Shown here in pieces: positions 1 through 8,819 of a DNA stretch of 60,000 nucleotides. Under the pieces are notes generated by a model that worked only from the letters and a program-made list of their open reading frames with translations, made no database searches and was not told the DNA's origin. The translations under genes and the position numbers were made by a program. This DNA comes from Strigamia acuminata. Taxonomy: Eukaryota; Arthropoda; Chilopoda; Geophilomorpha; Linotaeniidae. The stretch covers positions 4,652,001 to 4,712,000 of the forward strand of contig OX442322.1 of the NCBI GenBank assembly GCA_949358305.1. Direction: 5' to 3'. Each line of letters begins with the position of its first letter. Position 1 is the stretch's first letter.

Positions 1-462
1 CCTGGCTCTAATGGCGTTGACCATATTCCGGTGCTCCATTCGCAAATCATTTAATCGGCGTTTGTTTCGATCAACGGTGTGACGCATTTCTTCTTCCCGG
101 ATTCTTTTCGATTGCTCGTCAAACACTTTCTTCTTTTGTGCTTTCTTATCTCGTTTCAATTGTCGATTCTTACGACGACGACGCAATAAGCCTTCTTCAC
201 CCTTTGTTAATGGTCCTGCATATTTCTTTTTATCTTCCTCCGCCTTTCGTTTTCCTTCTGTAAACGGGCGTGGGCAGTTAACCAATTCGTCCAAAGTTTT
301 ACTTGTGCTCGGCTGATTTGCTAAATAAATTTCCAAGTCATCGCCTTTCTTAAGTTGACGTTCCATAAGATCGCCCACTTGCATCGAGCAAACTGAATCC
401 GCATCGCTATCATTATCACTACGCACATCCATCCGATCAAATTTGCTTGCCATTTCGTCCAT
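1..462 (-). CDS. Gyp1 ORF3, N-terminal 154 codons (partial)
   Basis: An open frame begins at ATG 462 on the minus strand and stays open to the window edge; a second in-frame ATG follows three codons in. It lies downstream of pol, where Gypsy elements place env or an accessory ORF. The first 35 residues are acidic and Ser-rich. Residues from about 80 on are very rich in Lys, Arg and Glu with an Arg run, suggesting a long charged helix or coiled coil and a nuclear or nucleic-acid-binding role (inference). There is no signal peptide or membrane segment in the visible part, so an envelope protein is unlikely. No family recognised. The Ulp1-like ORF at 53864-54743 occupies the equivalent place in an element with a similar LTR, so this could be the N-terminal part of such a protein. 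Confidence 0.65.
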   Translation of the reverse strand, partial: MDEMASKFDRMDVRSDNDSDADSVCSMQVGDLMERQLKKGDDLEIYLANQPSTSKTLDELVNCPRPFTEGKRKAEEDKKKYAGPLTKGEEGLLRRRRKNRQLKRDKKAQKKKVFDEQSKRIREEEMRHTVDRNKRRLNDLRMEHRNMVNAIRAR

Positions 463-878
463 TCGGATTCTAAAATATTATTTGAAAAGAAAATAAAATA
501 AATTAATTCATTAATTCAAAATTTTCACAAAATTATTCCAATTTCCATTCATTATTTCATTTAACATTTCATGTTGCACTAAATTACACTAAATTTAACA
601 ATTCTTCAACTAATTAGTCACTTGATAATATATGCACACACTAAAATTTCATTTCGAAGATTTAACACAATTATTTAAGCCTAAATTTCCATTTCGCGAT
701 GTTATTTTCTCACAAAATTCGCGATAGATTCGTTTCGTTCTTAAGCCATTTGTTCGCCAAATTCGTTCAAAATTTCACTCTCTTCACTTACGGAATCACA
801 CACAAATCAACTGCTGCTGTTATTAATGCTTTAGGTTTCTTTGAGTCACACAGTAAACCCGGTTCGTCTCAGAAAACC
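463..878 (-). other. Gyp1 spacer between pol and ORF3
   Basis: AT-rich non-coding stretch of about 416 bp between the pol stop and the ORF3 start. No repeat or further ORF I can support. It could carry a splice acceptor for a subgenomic ORF3 mRNA, but I could not single one out. Confidence 0.5.
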
Positions 879-3800
879 TTAACACAATCCACTGTAGTCA
901 CGACGAGCCTGTTTGCGAAGGCGACGTGACCGGAAACTCTCGATTTCAGGTGGCGACGCGTCATCGACTGCGTCAGCGACACCTGTCGGCGGTTTTCGCA
1001 ATTGATTTTCCTTGTTTTTCCGTTCGTCTTCGTTTTGCCATCTTTCCATAATTTCTTTCGGTCCATAGAGCGCTTTTAATCGCTCTTTTTCGCTTGGAAT
1101 TGGGAAATTTGACACTTTTATTGTATTTTCTTCAGGTTCAAAGAGTGTTTTTAACGAAATTTGATCGTCATCGCTAATGAATCGTTCTTTAGCGATCGGA
1201 ATTGGCGAAATTGACGTGTTTTCTTCAATTTCTTGTTGTTTTTCACTTTGTGTTGCAATTTCATCAGCAAATGTGACTTTTTTAGCCGTCAATTCTTCTA
1301 ATATCTCCGCTGGAATTTCTTCTCTGGGTTTATACGGTTTTAATCGTTCAATATTAACAATATCTGTTTTCTTTCCATTTGAGCTTCTAATTTCGTAGTC
1401 ATTTGGCGCGGTTCTTCTTACTATTTCGTATGGGCCTGAGAATTGTGGCAGGAGTTTTTCACTTAACCCAACTTTTCTATTGGGTGTTTTGAGATATACT
1501 AATTCTCCTGGGTCAAATTCCACATGAACTCGGCCTTGATCGAATCTTTTTCTGCTTTTTTCTCCTTGCCACTCCAACCTTTCATTTGCTATCTTCCTAG
1601 CTTCTCTGATGAATTTTGAGGTTCGCAAGGTAAATTCTTTTTGAGGTAAGTTGAGGTTTACGTCCACATTCAAATCAACTTCATATCCTTTCAAAAGATA
1701 ATAAGGTGTATATCCTGTCGTCTCGTGCACACCAGTATTATACGAGAAAAGCAAAACTGGCAAAAAATCATCCCAGTCCCTCTGGTCCTTATCAACATAA
1801 ATCTGCAACATTTTTGCAAACGTCGCATTAAAACGCTCAGTAAGTCCATTGGTCCTTGGATGGTACCCTGAAGTGGTTTTGTGTAGGGCTTTAAACATAT
1901 TTGATACTTCTTCCACCATTTTGTTTCTGTATTCTGTGCCTTTATCGCTCAGGATTTCTCTCGGACTGCCTTCCTTCAACATTAACTCATAAAGCAAGGT
2001 TCTAGCTGCTTCCAACGCTGTTGATGCTGGAGCTGCTCTAGCAATCACTGTCCGCGACAAATAATCTGTCATTACGAAAACATACTTGTTGCCCTTGTCG
2101 GAGGTCGGAAAACTTCCCAGTGTATCGATTCCAATCCTCTCGAAAGGCTTAGATATCGTAGACCACGGCTGCATTAAACCTTTTGGCGCTGTTGTCATTG
2201 ATTTCGAGCTCGCGCAATGTGGACAAGAAAGTACGTAATTTCTAACGTCTTTATATATCCGGGGCCAGAAGAATCTTGTTCTCATTCTCTTCCATGTTTT
2301 GTTTAGGCCCAAGTGAGCACCCGTCAGTCCGTCATGCATTTCCTGAAGTACGTCAGTTTTTAGATGCTGCGGAACATATAACAGATTTACTTCCGTGTCT
2401 AGGGAATTCAAAGAATTTTTCTTCCTAAACAACACATTGTCAAGAAAGACGAACTGCTTTAGAGGACGTCTTCTCTTCTTCGGAAGTTGCTCTACTTGAT
2501 TCATTGCGGTGATCAATTCCAGTAGCTTCTTGTCCTTACGCTGCTCAGCAGGAAGGTCGAGCTGTTCGAGTAAAAGTGAGGGAACTATTTCGTTTTCTTC
2601 CTCGCTTAAATCTTCTGGAATTCTGCTCAAGGCGTCGGCATCTTTGTGCGCTTTTCCGCTCTTGTAGATCACATCGAAATCAAAGTCTACTAGCTGTAGG
2701 CTCCATCTAGCTAGTCTGCCATTGGGGTTTTTGACTGATTTTAGCCATTGGAGTGCCGAATGGTCTGTAATTATCTGGAACTTCTTACCATACAGATAAG
2801 GTCGGTACTTTTCAATTCCAAACAGAATAGCCAGACATTCCCTTTCTGTGGCTGTGTAATTCTGTTCTGCTTGGCTGAGAAGTCTGCTGGCATAAGCTAT
2901 CACATGTTCTTGTTTGTTTATCTTCTGTTTCAACACTGCTCCAAGCCCATATGCGCTCGCGTCTGTCGATACCATGAAGGGTTCTTCAAAATTAGGGTGC
3001 GCAAGCACTGGCACGGTGATAAGGGCGGTCCTCAATGTTTTGAAGGCCTTGTCATGAGGTGGGCCCCAATCAAATTTCTCGTCCTTCTTCGTCAAATTGA
3101 CTAAGGGCTTGGATATGTCCGCAAAACCTGAAATGAACTTCCTGTAATACGAACAGAGCCCTATAAATCCTCGAAGAAGTTTGAGGTTAGTAGGAACTGG
3201 AAACTTCGCGACGGATTCCAGATTCCTTGGGTCTGGTGATATACCCTCGGAGTCCACTACATGTCCCAAATACCTGATGGTGTTCGTCCCAAATGTGCAC
3301 TTGCTCAACTTCACCTTTAAGTTAGATTGTCTAAGCTTGTCGAAAACGTTGTCTAGATCTTTCAAATGCTGATCGAATGTTTTAGAGAAAATGATAAGGT
3401 CGTCAATGTATGCTATACAAACTTTGCCTAGGAGGTTGCCTAAAACTTTGTTCATTAGCTTTTGAAAAGCTGCTGGACTATTGCATAATCCCATTCCTAG
3501 GACGTTAAACTCAAAATGTCCGCTTGAAGTGGTAAACGCTGTTTTTTCACAATCTTGTTCATCTATTTCGACTTGATAATATCCTTGAATAAGATCCATC
3601 ATGGAGAAGAACTGTGCACCTGCCAACTGATCTAAAGTGTCATCTATTCTTGGCAATGGGTACACCATTTTCTTTGTTATCGCATTCAAACGTCTCCAGT
3701 CGACACAAAATCTCCACTTACCATCTCTTTTCTTTATTAGCAATACAGGCGCGCTCCAGGGACTTTCTGATTCCCTTATCACTCCCATATCAAGCAATTT

Positions 3801-4823
3801 CTTTGTTTCCTCTGCTTCGACTTCTTTTTCCTTCATAGAACGACGATACGGTTGCAAATGTATTGGGTCATGGTCTCCAGTATCGATTTTATGCTTATAC
3901 ACTTGAACTCTTCCCAAATCCTTGTCAGAAACAGCAAATCTGTCTTGATTCTTTTGAAGAAGTTGTCGCATTTGCTCTTGTTGGTCTTTATTCATTTTGT
4001 CTTTTGCTATTGAGGAGTCAAAGTCAAAACAGTGTACCTGTTTTTCATCAAACACCCCAACATCAACCACATAATAAGCTTTTGCGATTGCTGACTTCTC
4101 CTTCAGAAAGACTGTCTTCTTGGTTGGGTTAGCCACTCGAATGATGCCTTTGCCGTTCTTGAAATCTGTTAAAGTTTTACAACCTATCACAGCAAATCTA
4201 TCAGTAACATTATGCAATGGTTGTACAAACATGTCCAATGTTATTGCTTTATTCAAATAGATGGGAACAATGCACTCATGCATTGGTGGAATTGTGATGT
4301 TCTTCATTACCCTCGCAACATAATTCTGATCAACAAAAGTTTTATTCATTGGAAACGACACTTCCTTTCCACTAGTTCGGCCCACAAAGATTTTTTGTTT
4401 GTCGTAGTCTAACACGCACTTCGCGAACAGCATGAATGGGTCACTTAGCAGTAATTCATAATGAAATCCTTTAACAATCAGGACCTCAATCCTGTATGTT
4501 AATTCACCAATTGTAATGTTCATCTTGGTTTTTCCTATTGGAGTCACAAGTTCTCCGCTTACCCGTTGTAATCGTATATTTGGGCTTGGCGGGTACTTCA
4601 ACTGTAAAGCTTCAGCAAGCTCTTCGCTGATAACGTTGCGTTTTCCTCCAGTGTCCATAACTGCCTTGACTTCCATGTTGTTCACTATTACTGGAATTTC
4701 CAATAGAGATTCTGAAATGTTCATTTCGACTACGATTATCTTTTCTTTTCTACTTTTTCTTTTCTTCTTTGGATGACAACATCTTCCTTGTTGATGGTGA
4801 CATCTTCTTTGTGGCCGACCCAC
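879..4823 (-). CDS. pol: Gyp1 Pol: protease, RT, RNase H, integrase
   Basis: Polyprotein of 1314 codons in the -1 frame relative to gag. Protease active site DTGG at residues 57-60. RT palm with MMDLIQGYYQ near 408 and catalytic YIDD at 472-475. RNase H acids D621, E662, D687 and D730. Integrase zinc motif H830, H837, C867, C870, then a D900, D960, E996 triad. The second Asp sits in SDKG rather than the usual SDNG. A GPY-like module near residue 1140 is followed by a long basic and acidic tail. The listed start is only the first GTG after the gag stop; the frame is open upstream through the overlap, so expression as Gag-Pol by -1 frameshifting at 4826-4832 is the likely route. Intact, with no stops. 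Confidence 0.95.
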   Translation of the reverse strand: MGRPQRRCHHQQGRCCHPKKKRKSRKEKIIVVEMNISESLLEIPVIVNNMEVKAVMDTGGKRNVISEELAEALQLKYPPSPNIRLQRVSGELVTPIGKTKMNITIGELTYRIEVLIVKGFHYELLLSDPFMLFAKCVLDYDKQKIFVGRTSGKEVSFPMNKTFVDQNYVARVMKNITIPPMHECIVPIYLNKAITLDMFVQPLHNVTDRFAVIGCKTLTDFKNGKGIIRVANPTKKTVFLKEKSAIAKAYYVVDVGVFDEKQVHCFDFDSSIAKDKMNKDQQEQMRQLLQKNQDRFAVSDKDLGRVQVYKHKIDTGDHDPIHLQPYRRSMKEKEVEAEETKKLLDMGVIRESESPWSAPVLLIKKRDGKWRFCVDWRRLNAITKKMVYPLPRIDDTLDQLAGAQFFSMMDLIQGYYQVEIDEQDCEKTAFTTSSGHFEFNVLGMGLCNSPAAFQKLMNKVLGNLLGKVCIAYIDDLIIFSKTFDQHLKDLDNVFDKLRQSNLKVKLSKCTFGTNTIRYLGHVVDSEGISPDPRNLESVAKFPVPTNLKLLRGFIGLCSYYRKFISGFADISKPLVNLTKKDEKFDWGPPHDKAFKTLRTALITVPVLAHPNFEEPFMVSTDASAYGLGAVLKQKINKQEHVIAYASRLLSQAEQNYTATERECLAILFGIEKYRPYLYGKKFQIITDHSALQWLKSVKNPNGRLARWSLQLVDFDFDVIYKSGKAHKDADALSRIPEDLSEEENEIVPSLLLEQLDLPAEQRKDKKLLELITAMNQVEQLPKKRRRPLKQFVFLDNVLFRKKNSLNSLDTEVNLLYVPQHLKTDVLQEMHDGLTGAHLGLNKTWKRMRTRFFWPRIYKDVRNYVLSCPHCASSKSMTTAPKGLMQPWSTISKPFERIGIDTLGSFPTSDKGNKYVFVMTDYLSRTVIARAAPASTALEAARTLLYELMLKEGSPREILSDKGTEYRNKMVEEVSNMFKALHKTTSGYHPRTNGLTERFNATFAKMLQIYVDKDQRDWDDFLPVLLFSYNTGVHETTGYTPYYLLKGYEVDLNVDVNLNLPQKEFTLRTSKFIREARKIANERLEWQGEKSRKRFDQGRVHVEFDPGELVYLKTPNRKVGLSEKLLPQFSGPYEIVRRTAPNDYEIRSSNGKKTDIVNIERLKPYKPREEIPAEILEELTAKKVTFADEIATQSEKQQEIEENTSISPIPIAKERFISDDDQISLKTLFEPEENTIKVSNFPIPSEKERLKALYGPKEIMERWQNEDERKNKENQLRKPPTGVADAVDDASPPEIESFRSRRLRKQARRDYSGLC

Positions 4824-6154
4824 TAGTTTTCCTCTTCTTGTTGACCTTGTTGTGGGTTCTGCTCAGGATTAAGGTTTGTTTTACCGCCCCCTTGTGTCCT
4901 TTTCTTCTTAAACCACCTTCTGTTGTTTGGGTTCCCTCTATTTTCTTGAGATTGTTGCTCCTGTGGCGCTGATGTGTTATGTTCACAACCATAACGATGC
5001 CAACATCCACATGAACGCGTTGTTGTCGGACTGCTATTTGACCGCTGTCTACCTCTGTTGTATCTACCTCTAAAGTTCTGTCCGCGCTGCGATGCTGGAA
5101 TATACCACTCGCCTTGTATGAATAATGGAACCAATTGTTGTGGCTCTACTGACTCACTTACGAGCTTTTGCTGTTTTAATTTGATATTTTCAGCTAATAA
5201 CTCGGCGTAGCTTACTGGGGATCCCCCTGTTCCAGACAGTATACCTGTTGTCGTAGGGTTCACCTTTTCATCTACAACTTTTTTGAACATTGTGAGCAGT
5301 AGATCCGCTGGTTCTTCTGTTTTGTGACTTTCATACAATTTAAGTCTCTGTTCCATTTCTTCTAACGTCGATGGAAATACTGTTATCATCATCTTCTGCA
5401 TTGCAGGCTTCAAACCTTGGTAAACATAATTTATTTTCTGAGTTTCAGTCATTTCTGGTAGAATAAACGCACATTCGGCCAAGACTTTCTTCATGAAGGC
5501 ATCTGCTGTACCCTCTTTGTGTTTCATGAAGTGGAGAGTATTGTAAACATTTTCTTGGCTTCTTCTAAATTTTTTCTCGATCTGTGGTTTCCAATCCGTC
5601 CATTTCCATGTCGGATTCTTCTTAAGTTGTTCCACAAACCATGCCAATCCATCAGTCTTTAAGGCTAATGCTAGATGTTTTACTCTCTCATCATCTGTTC
5701 CTATTGTAGCTTCATATGCCACTAGCCATTGGTCAATGTTGCCTTTTTCTGTATCGTAAGTGACGACTGGTCGCTTCTGCACTACCAAACTCTTCAATAA
5801 GTCGGTCAATACGTCCGTTGGAGTCTGTGATGATGTCATTTTTGGAAAATTTGGTTCAATTGGTATTGGAACTGGTTTAGTCTTTACTGGTGTAAATGTC
5901 TTTATTATTTCTTCTAAACCTTTTTGTGGAATTAATTTTATTAACGGAGTAGCGAAATCCAACTTCTGTAGGATTGATTGAGGTTGAGATCGGACTTCTT
6001 TATCTTCCTTCTGAGGTTCGGTGTCAGATTCGGATTTAGCGTTTTTACTTTTCCTAGTGGTGATATTCTTCAAATTTGGCCCAGGTAACTGCAGATCCTG
6101 CAGATCCTGAAGGTTATCCAAGTTGAATTGTGACAATTTCACTGGCTTATCCAC
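4823..6154 (-). CDS. gag: Gyp1 Gag
   Basis: 443 codons from ATG 6154. The central part (about residues 110-290) looks like a retrotransposon capsid region, with Trp-rich WKWTDWKPQIEKKF followed by FMKHKEGTADAFMKKVLAEC. The C-terminal third is basic and Gln/Asn/Arg-rich, as in nucleocapsids. Instead of a standard CCHC knuckle it holds a compact Cys/His cluster, CGCWHRYGCEH, preceded by RGRYNRGR repeats. It assembles the particle and binds genomic RNA (family knowledge). The stop overlaps the pol frame, which lies in -1. No internal stops. Confidence 0.9.
   Translation of the reverse strand: MDKPVKLSQFNLDNLQDLQDLQLPGPNLKNITTRKSKNAKSESDTEPQKEDKEVRSQPQSILQKLDFATPLIKLIPQKGLEEIIKTFTPVKTKPVPIPIEPNFPKMTSSQTPTDVLTDLLKSLVVQKRPVVTYDTEKGNIDQWLVAYEATIGTDDERVKHLALALKTDGLAWFVEQLKKNPTWKWTDWKPQIEKKFRRSQENVYNTLHFMKHKEGTADAFMKKVLAECAFILPEMTETQKINYVYQGLKPAMQKMMITVFPSTLEEMEQRLKLYESHKTEEPADLLLTMFKKVVDEKVNPTTTGILSGTGGSPVSYAELLAENIKLKQQKLVSESVEPQQLVPLFIQGEWYIPASQRGQNFRGRYNRGRQRSNSSPTTTRSCGCWHRYGCEHNTSAPQEQQSQENRGNPNNRRWFKKKRTQGGGKTNLNPEQNPQQGQQEEEN
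4826..4832 (-). promoter_or_regulatory. probable -1 frameshift site of Gyp1 gag/pol
   Basis: The last gag codons read GAA AAC TAG. Sliding back one base gives GGA AAA CTA and continues straight into pol. The heptamer G GAA AAC is not a perfect X XXY YYZ site, but the A-site half (A AAC) is the strong type, and the UAG follows immediately, as in GypA. Short hairpins can be drawn downstream; none is compelling. Confidence 0.55.
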
Positions 6155-6697
6155 ACTGAAGCCTTATATTGCACTCTTTATTCACTTCACTAGCACTAAT
6201 CTCTTTCTAAACACTGAATACACTAACACGAATTCATTACCTGAAAACTTAAAGTGTTATTAGCATATAATACATAAATATTACACTCAAAATTACAAAG
6301 AAAATAATCCATCAATAACATTTCAAAACAATTTTTTCAATTCCTATAAATTCACAAAATTTCCTGTAAATAAATATCAAAATTAGTATTTATACACTAT
6401 ATATTTTATTTATTCTAAATATAACAATTGTAAATCAATTTATTAATCCCTAATAAACAATTAAACTCTATTTTTATTTCCAAAATGCAAATTATTTCAC
6501 ACAATGACATTAAATATTCAAGCTGTGACTTCACTTGTTTTTACCAACTCTGAGTCATTCAAGATAATTGCTATAAAATCAGCAATTTTCACTATTTATA
6601 TCTTGATTTTTAAAGAGATTTTTAAGCATTTTTAAATCTAATTTTTATAATTTTAACAATTTAAACGGGCTACAATCGAGACCGCATCTCCACCAGT
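6155..6697 (-). other. Gyp1 leader and primer-binding site
   Basis: AT-rich 5' untranslated leader. The PBS lies next to the LTR, two bases inside it: on the minus strand TGGTGGAGATGCGGTCTC from 6695 down to 6678. It starts with the TGG expected as complement of a tRNA CCA end. I could not match it to a particular tRNA from memory. Confidence 0.6.
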
Positions 6698-7199
6698 TGT
6701 TACGTGGCTAAATGGGGATTGATTTAGTCCTACGTGACATAAAGTTAATCAAGAATGACACAGGGTTTTATATGTAAAATGCCTATTGGCTTTATTATTC
6801 AAAGTCGGACATTTACTCATGTAAATGTTCGGTCAACAGCTCTTATTACATTTGTTCATTTATTAACCTAAAATATAAATCATTCATTCAAATCAAATAA
6901 ATAACTAAATAAGGATGATGCTGTTGTCAATTCAATTCAGTTTAGAAAACCTAGTCCTGCCTGACCGTCAACCGGCTGGCAGTAGTAGGTGAAGGTAACA
7001 GTTTGAGAATCAAAAGAGATCTGAGCTCTCTGGCTTAATCAACTCACTAAGTAAACTCCTATTCCCCCTATCAACTAAGTTGAACGGTCTGTGTATCTAA
7101 TTAGGTGCACAGCGCCGTCTAGTGAGAATTCATTGCATTAAATGCCTAAACAGAGCGAGCAGAGCCAGCCGATACACGGTACGGCTCTACCGCGTAACA
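6698..7199 (-). repeat. 5' LTR of Gyp1 (502 bp)
   Basis: Ends are TGTTACG and CGTAACA, a 7-bp inverted pair. The PBS lies just inside. On the minus strand it holds an AATAA-type signal near 6795. Its layout (CTGAGCTCT motif, CGTCTAGTGA motif, inverted ends) resembles the LTR at 52963-53515, suggesting related families. Confidence 0.85.
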
Positions 7200-8071
7200 A
7201 TATCTTTTATCGGATTGTAATAATGAAACGTTTGTTGATAGTACGTGATATTGTAGAAATTCAGAACTTAAAATGAATTAGCGATGTAAACATATAACGA
7301 CGTTCTCTTGTAGAAAACAAACAGTTTTAAATACTCAAAATCAGTGTTGTCAATTACACAAGTATCGTTTGTATCAAAGTGCAAATAAACGAGATAAATT
7401 ACCGTGCAACGAGTTCAATCTTTGATTAACTCCGGATTCAACAAGCTGGCGACGAGGATTTTAACCGATAAAGCGGATTCGAATTCACACACACTGCGGA
7501 TGACTTCGAACGGTTCGAGATACGTAATCGCTCACAATTTTTTCTTAAGTTTAATATTCAGAGCTTATACTACCTTTCTTCTTGTAGCGATCGCCATGAC
7601 CGATCCGAAAAAACAAACTATCCCGCCGTCACTGCCATCATCATCGTCGTCCACAACTGACCTGATAGCGGCAATTTCCTCGCTGGTCAAAGCACAAACG
7701 GAACGTCCCTCGCATTTGCTTGGGAATATCACACCCTTTACCGGCAAGTCGGAGGAAGCTTGGACACAGTACGTTCATCAATTCAAAGATTTCTGTGGCC
7801 TGAATCACGTCAAGGACGACGAAAGGAAGCAGCTGTTGACGACAGTGATCGGCACGGAAGGTTACGGTTTAATTAGGGACCTCATTTATCCCGACACTAT
7901 TGAGAAAGCGACGTTTGATGTTATTGTCACCAAGCTCACTGAGCACTATCAAGCTATAACACGGCCCCACGTTCAAAAGTACAAGTTGGCCGGGATAAGA
8001 CGACAGCCAGGCGAGTCGATGGCCAAATTCGTGGCCAATCTATGTAAATTCCCGTCGAAGGACGTCAACGA

Positions 8072-8611
8072 TGTAGGTGAGTGGTGCGCAAATAATCGGT
8101 AAATGAACCGATGTGAAAGCGTGAAATAAAGCACGTCGCAAATGCGCGACGGTTAATTCCGATAACAGAATCGCGTGATGCGATTCGACCGAGCGCGCGA
8201 CTTATGGTCGCTTATATGCGCTTAAATAGCACTGAAGGTGGTCTAAAGTGAAGGTAAACACTTAAAAACATAAAAGTTTAATGAAAAGTAAACCATATCT
8301 TACATAAATGGATTTCCAAAGGTGAAAAGATGTGAAAGTGCACACACCTGTGTGCGCTGCCATCTTGGATTCGGGATAAGAGTGTCACAGCACTCTGGTG
8401 ACAGTTATTAACATTAAGTTTTAAATTAAAGAACAAATCATCCAAGTAAAACATAAGCAAAGTATGAAATTACATACTGGACAGCAGAAATTAAATCCAA
8501 ATAGTGAAAACAGTAAATAAATGATCAAATATCAATACAATGTGTTTGAACACAAAACATATAGTATATAAACATTTGATATCGACAACATGAGTGGTTC
8601 TTAGACCAACA
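8072..8611 (-). repeat. 3' LTR of CopI (540 bp)
   Basis: Begins TGTAGGTG and ends ACCAACA in plus orientation. Partner of 14665-15226. It lacks a 22-bp duplicated segment present in the other LTR near 14787. Confidence 0.93.
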
Positions 8612-8627
8612 AATCCCCCCTTCGATC
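8612..8627 (-). other. CopI polypurine tract
   Basis: On the minus strand GATCGAAGGGGGGATT directly precedes the 3' LTR. A purine run here primes plus-strand synthesis in LTR elements. The rest up to the pol stop (8820) is short 3' untranslated sequence. Confidence 0.8.
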
Positions 8628-8819
8628 TTAAATGTTCGGGGAAAGATACAATCGGGTACTAGAATTATAGTATAAACATTAATCAAAAGGGAAATAATAA
8701 TGTCGAATCACCGAGCCGGGTATTATCATTGAAAAACTCTGCGGAAGCCCGAATATTTCCTCTGAAACTCGATGATCCTCGCAATCGGGAAAAACTAAAT
8801 TAGGAATGTCACGATAAAG

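Larger units (their letters stand above)
1..7199 (-). mobile_element. Gyp1: Ty3/Gypsy element, 3' end beyond the window
   Basis: Read on the minus strand the order is 5' LTR (6698-7199), PBS, leader, gag, pol, a third ORF, then the window edge. The pol order protease, RT, RNase H, integrase places it in Ty3/Gypsy. The gag and pol ORFs have no internal stops, so this copy may be young, but the second LTR is outside the window and its age cannot be read. It appears to sit inside the 5' LTR of GypC copy 1: sequence from 7200 on matches GypC copy 2 from 36537. If so, the left flank outside the window should end in ATAT or a similar 4-bp duplicate of 7200-7203. Confidence 0.9.
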
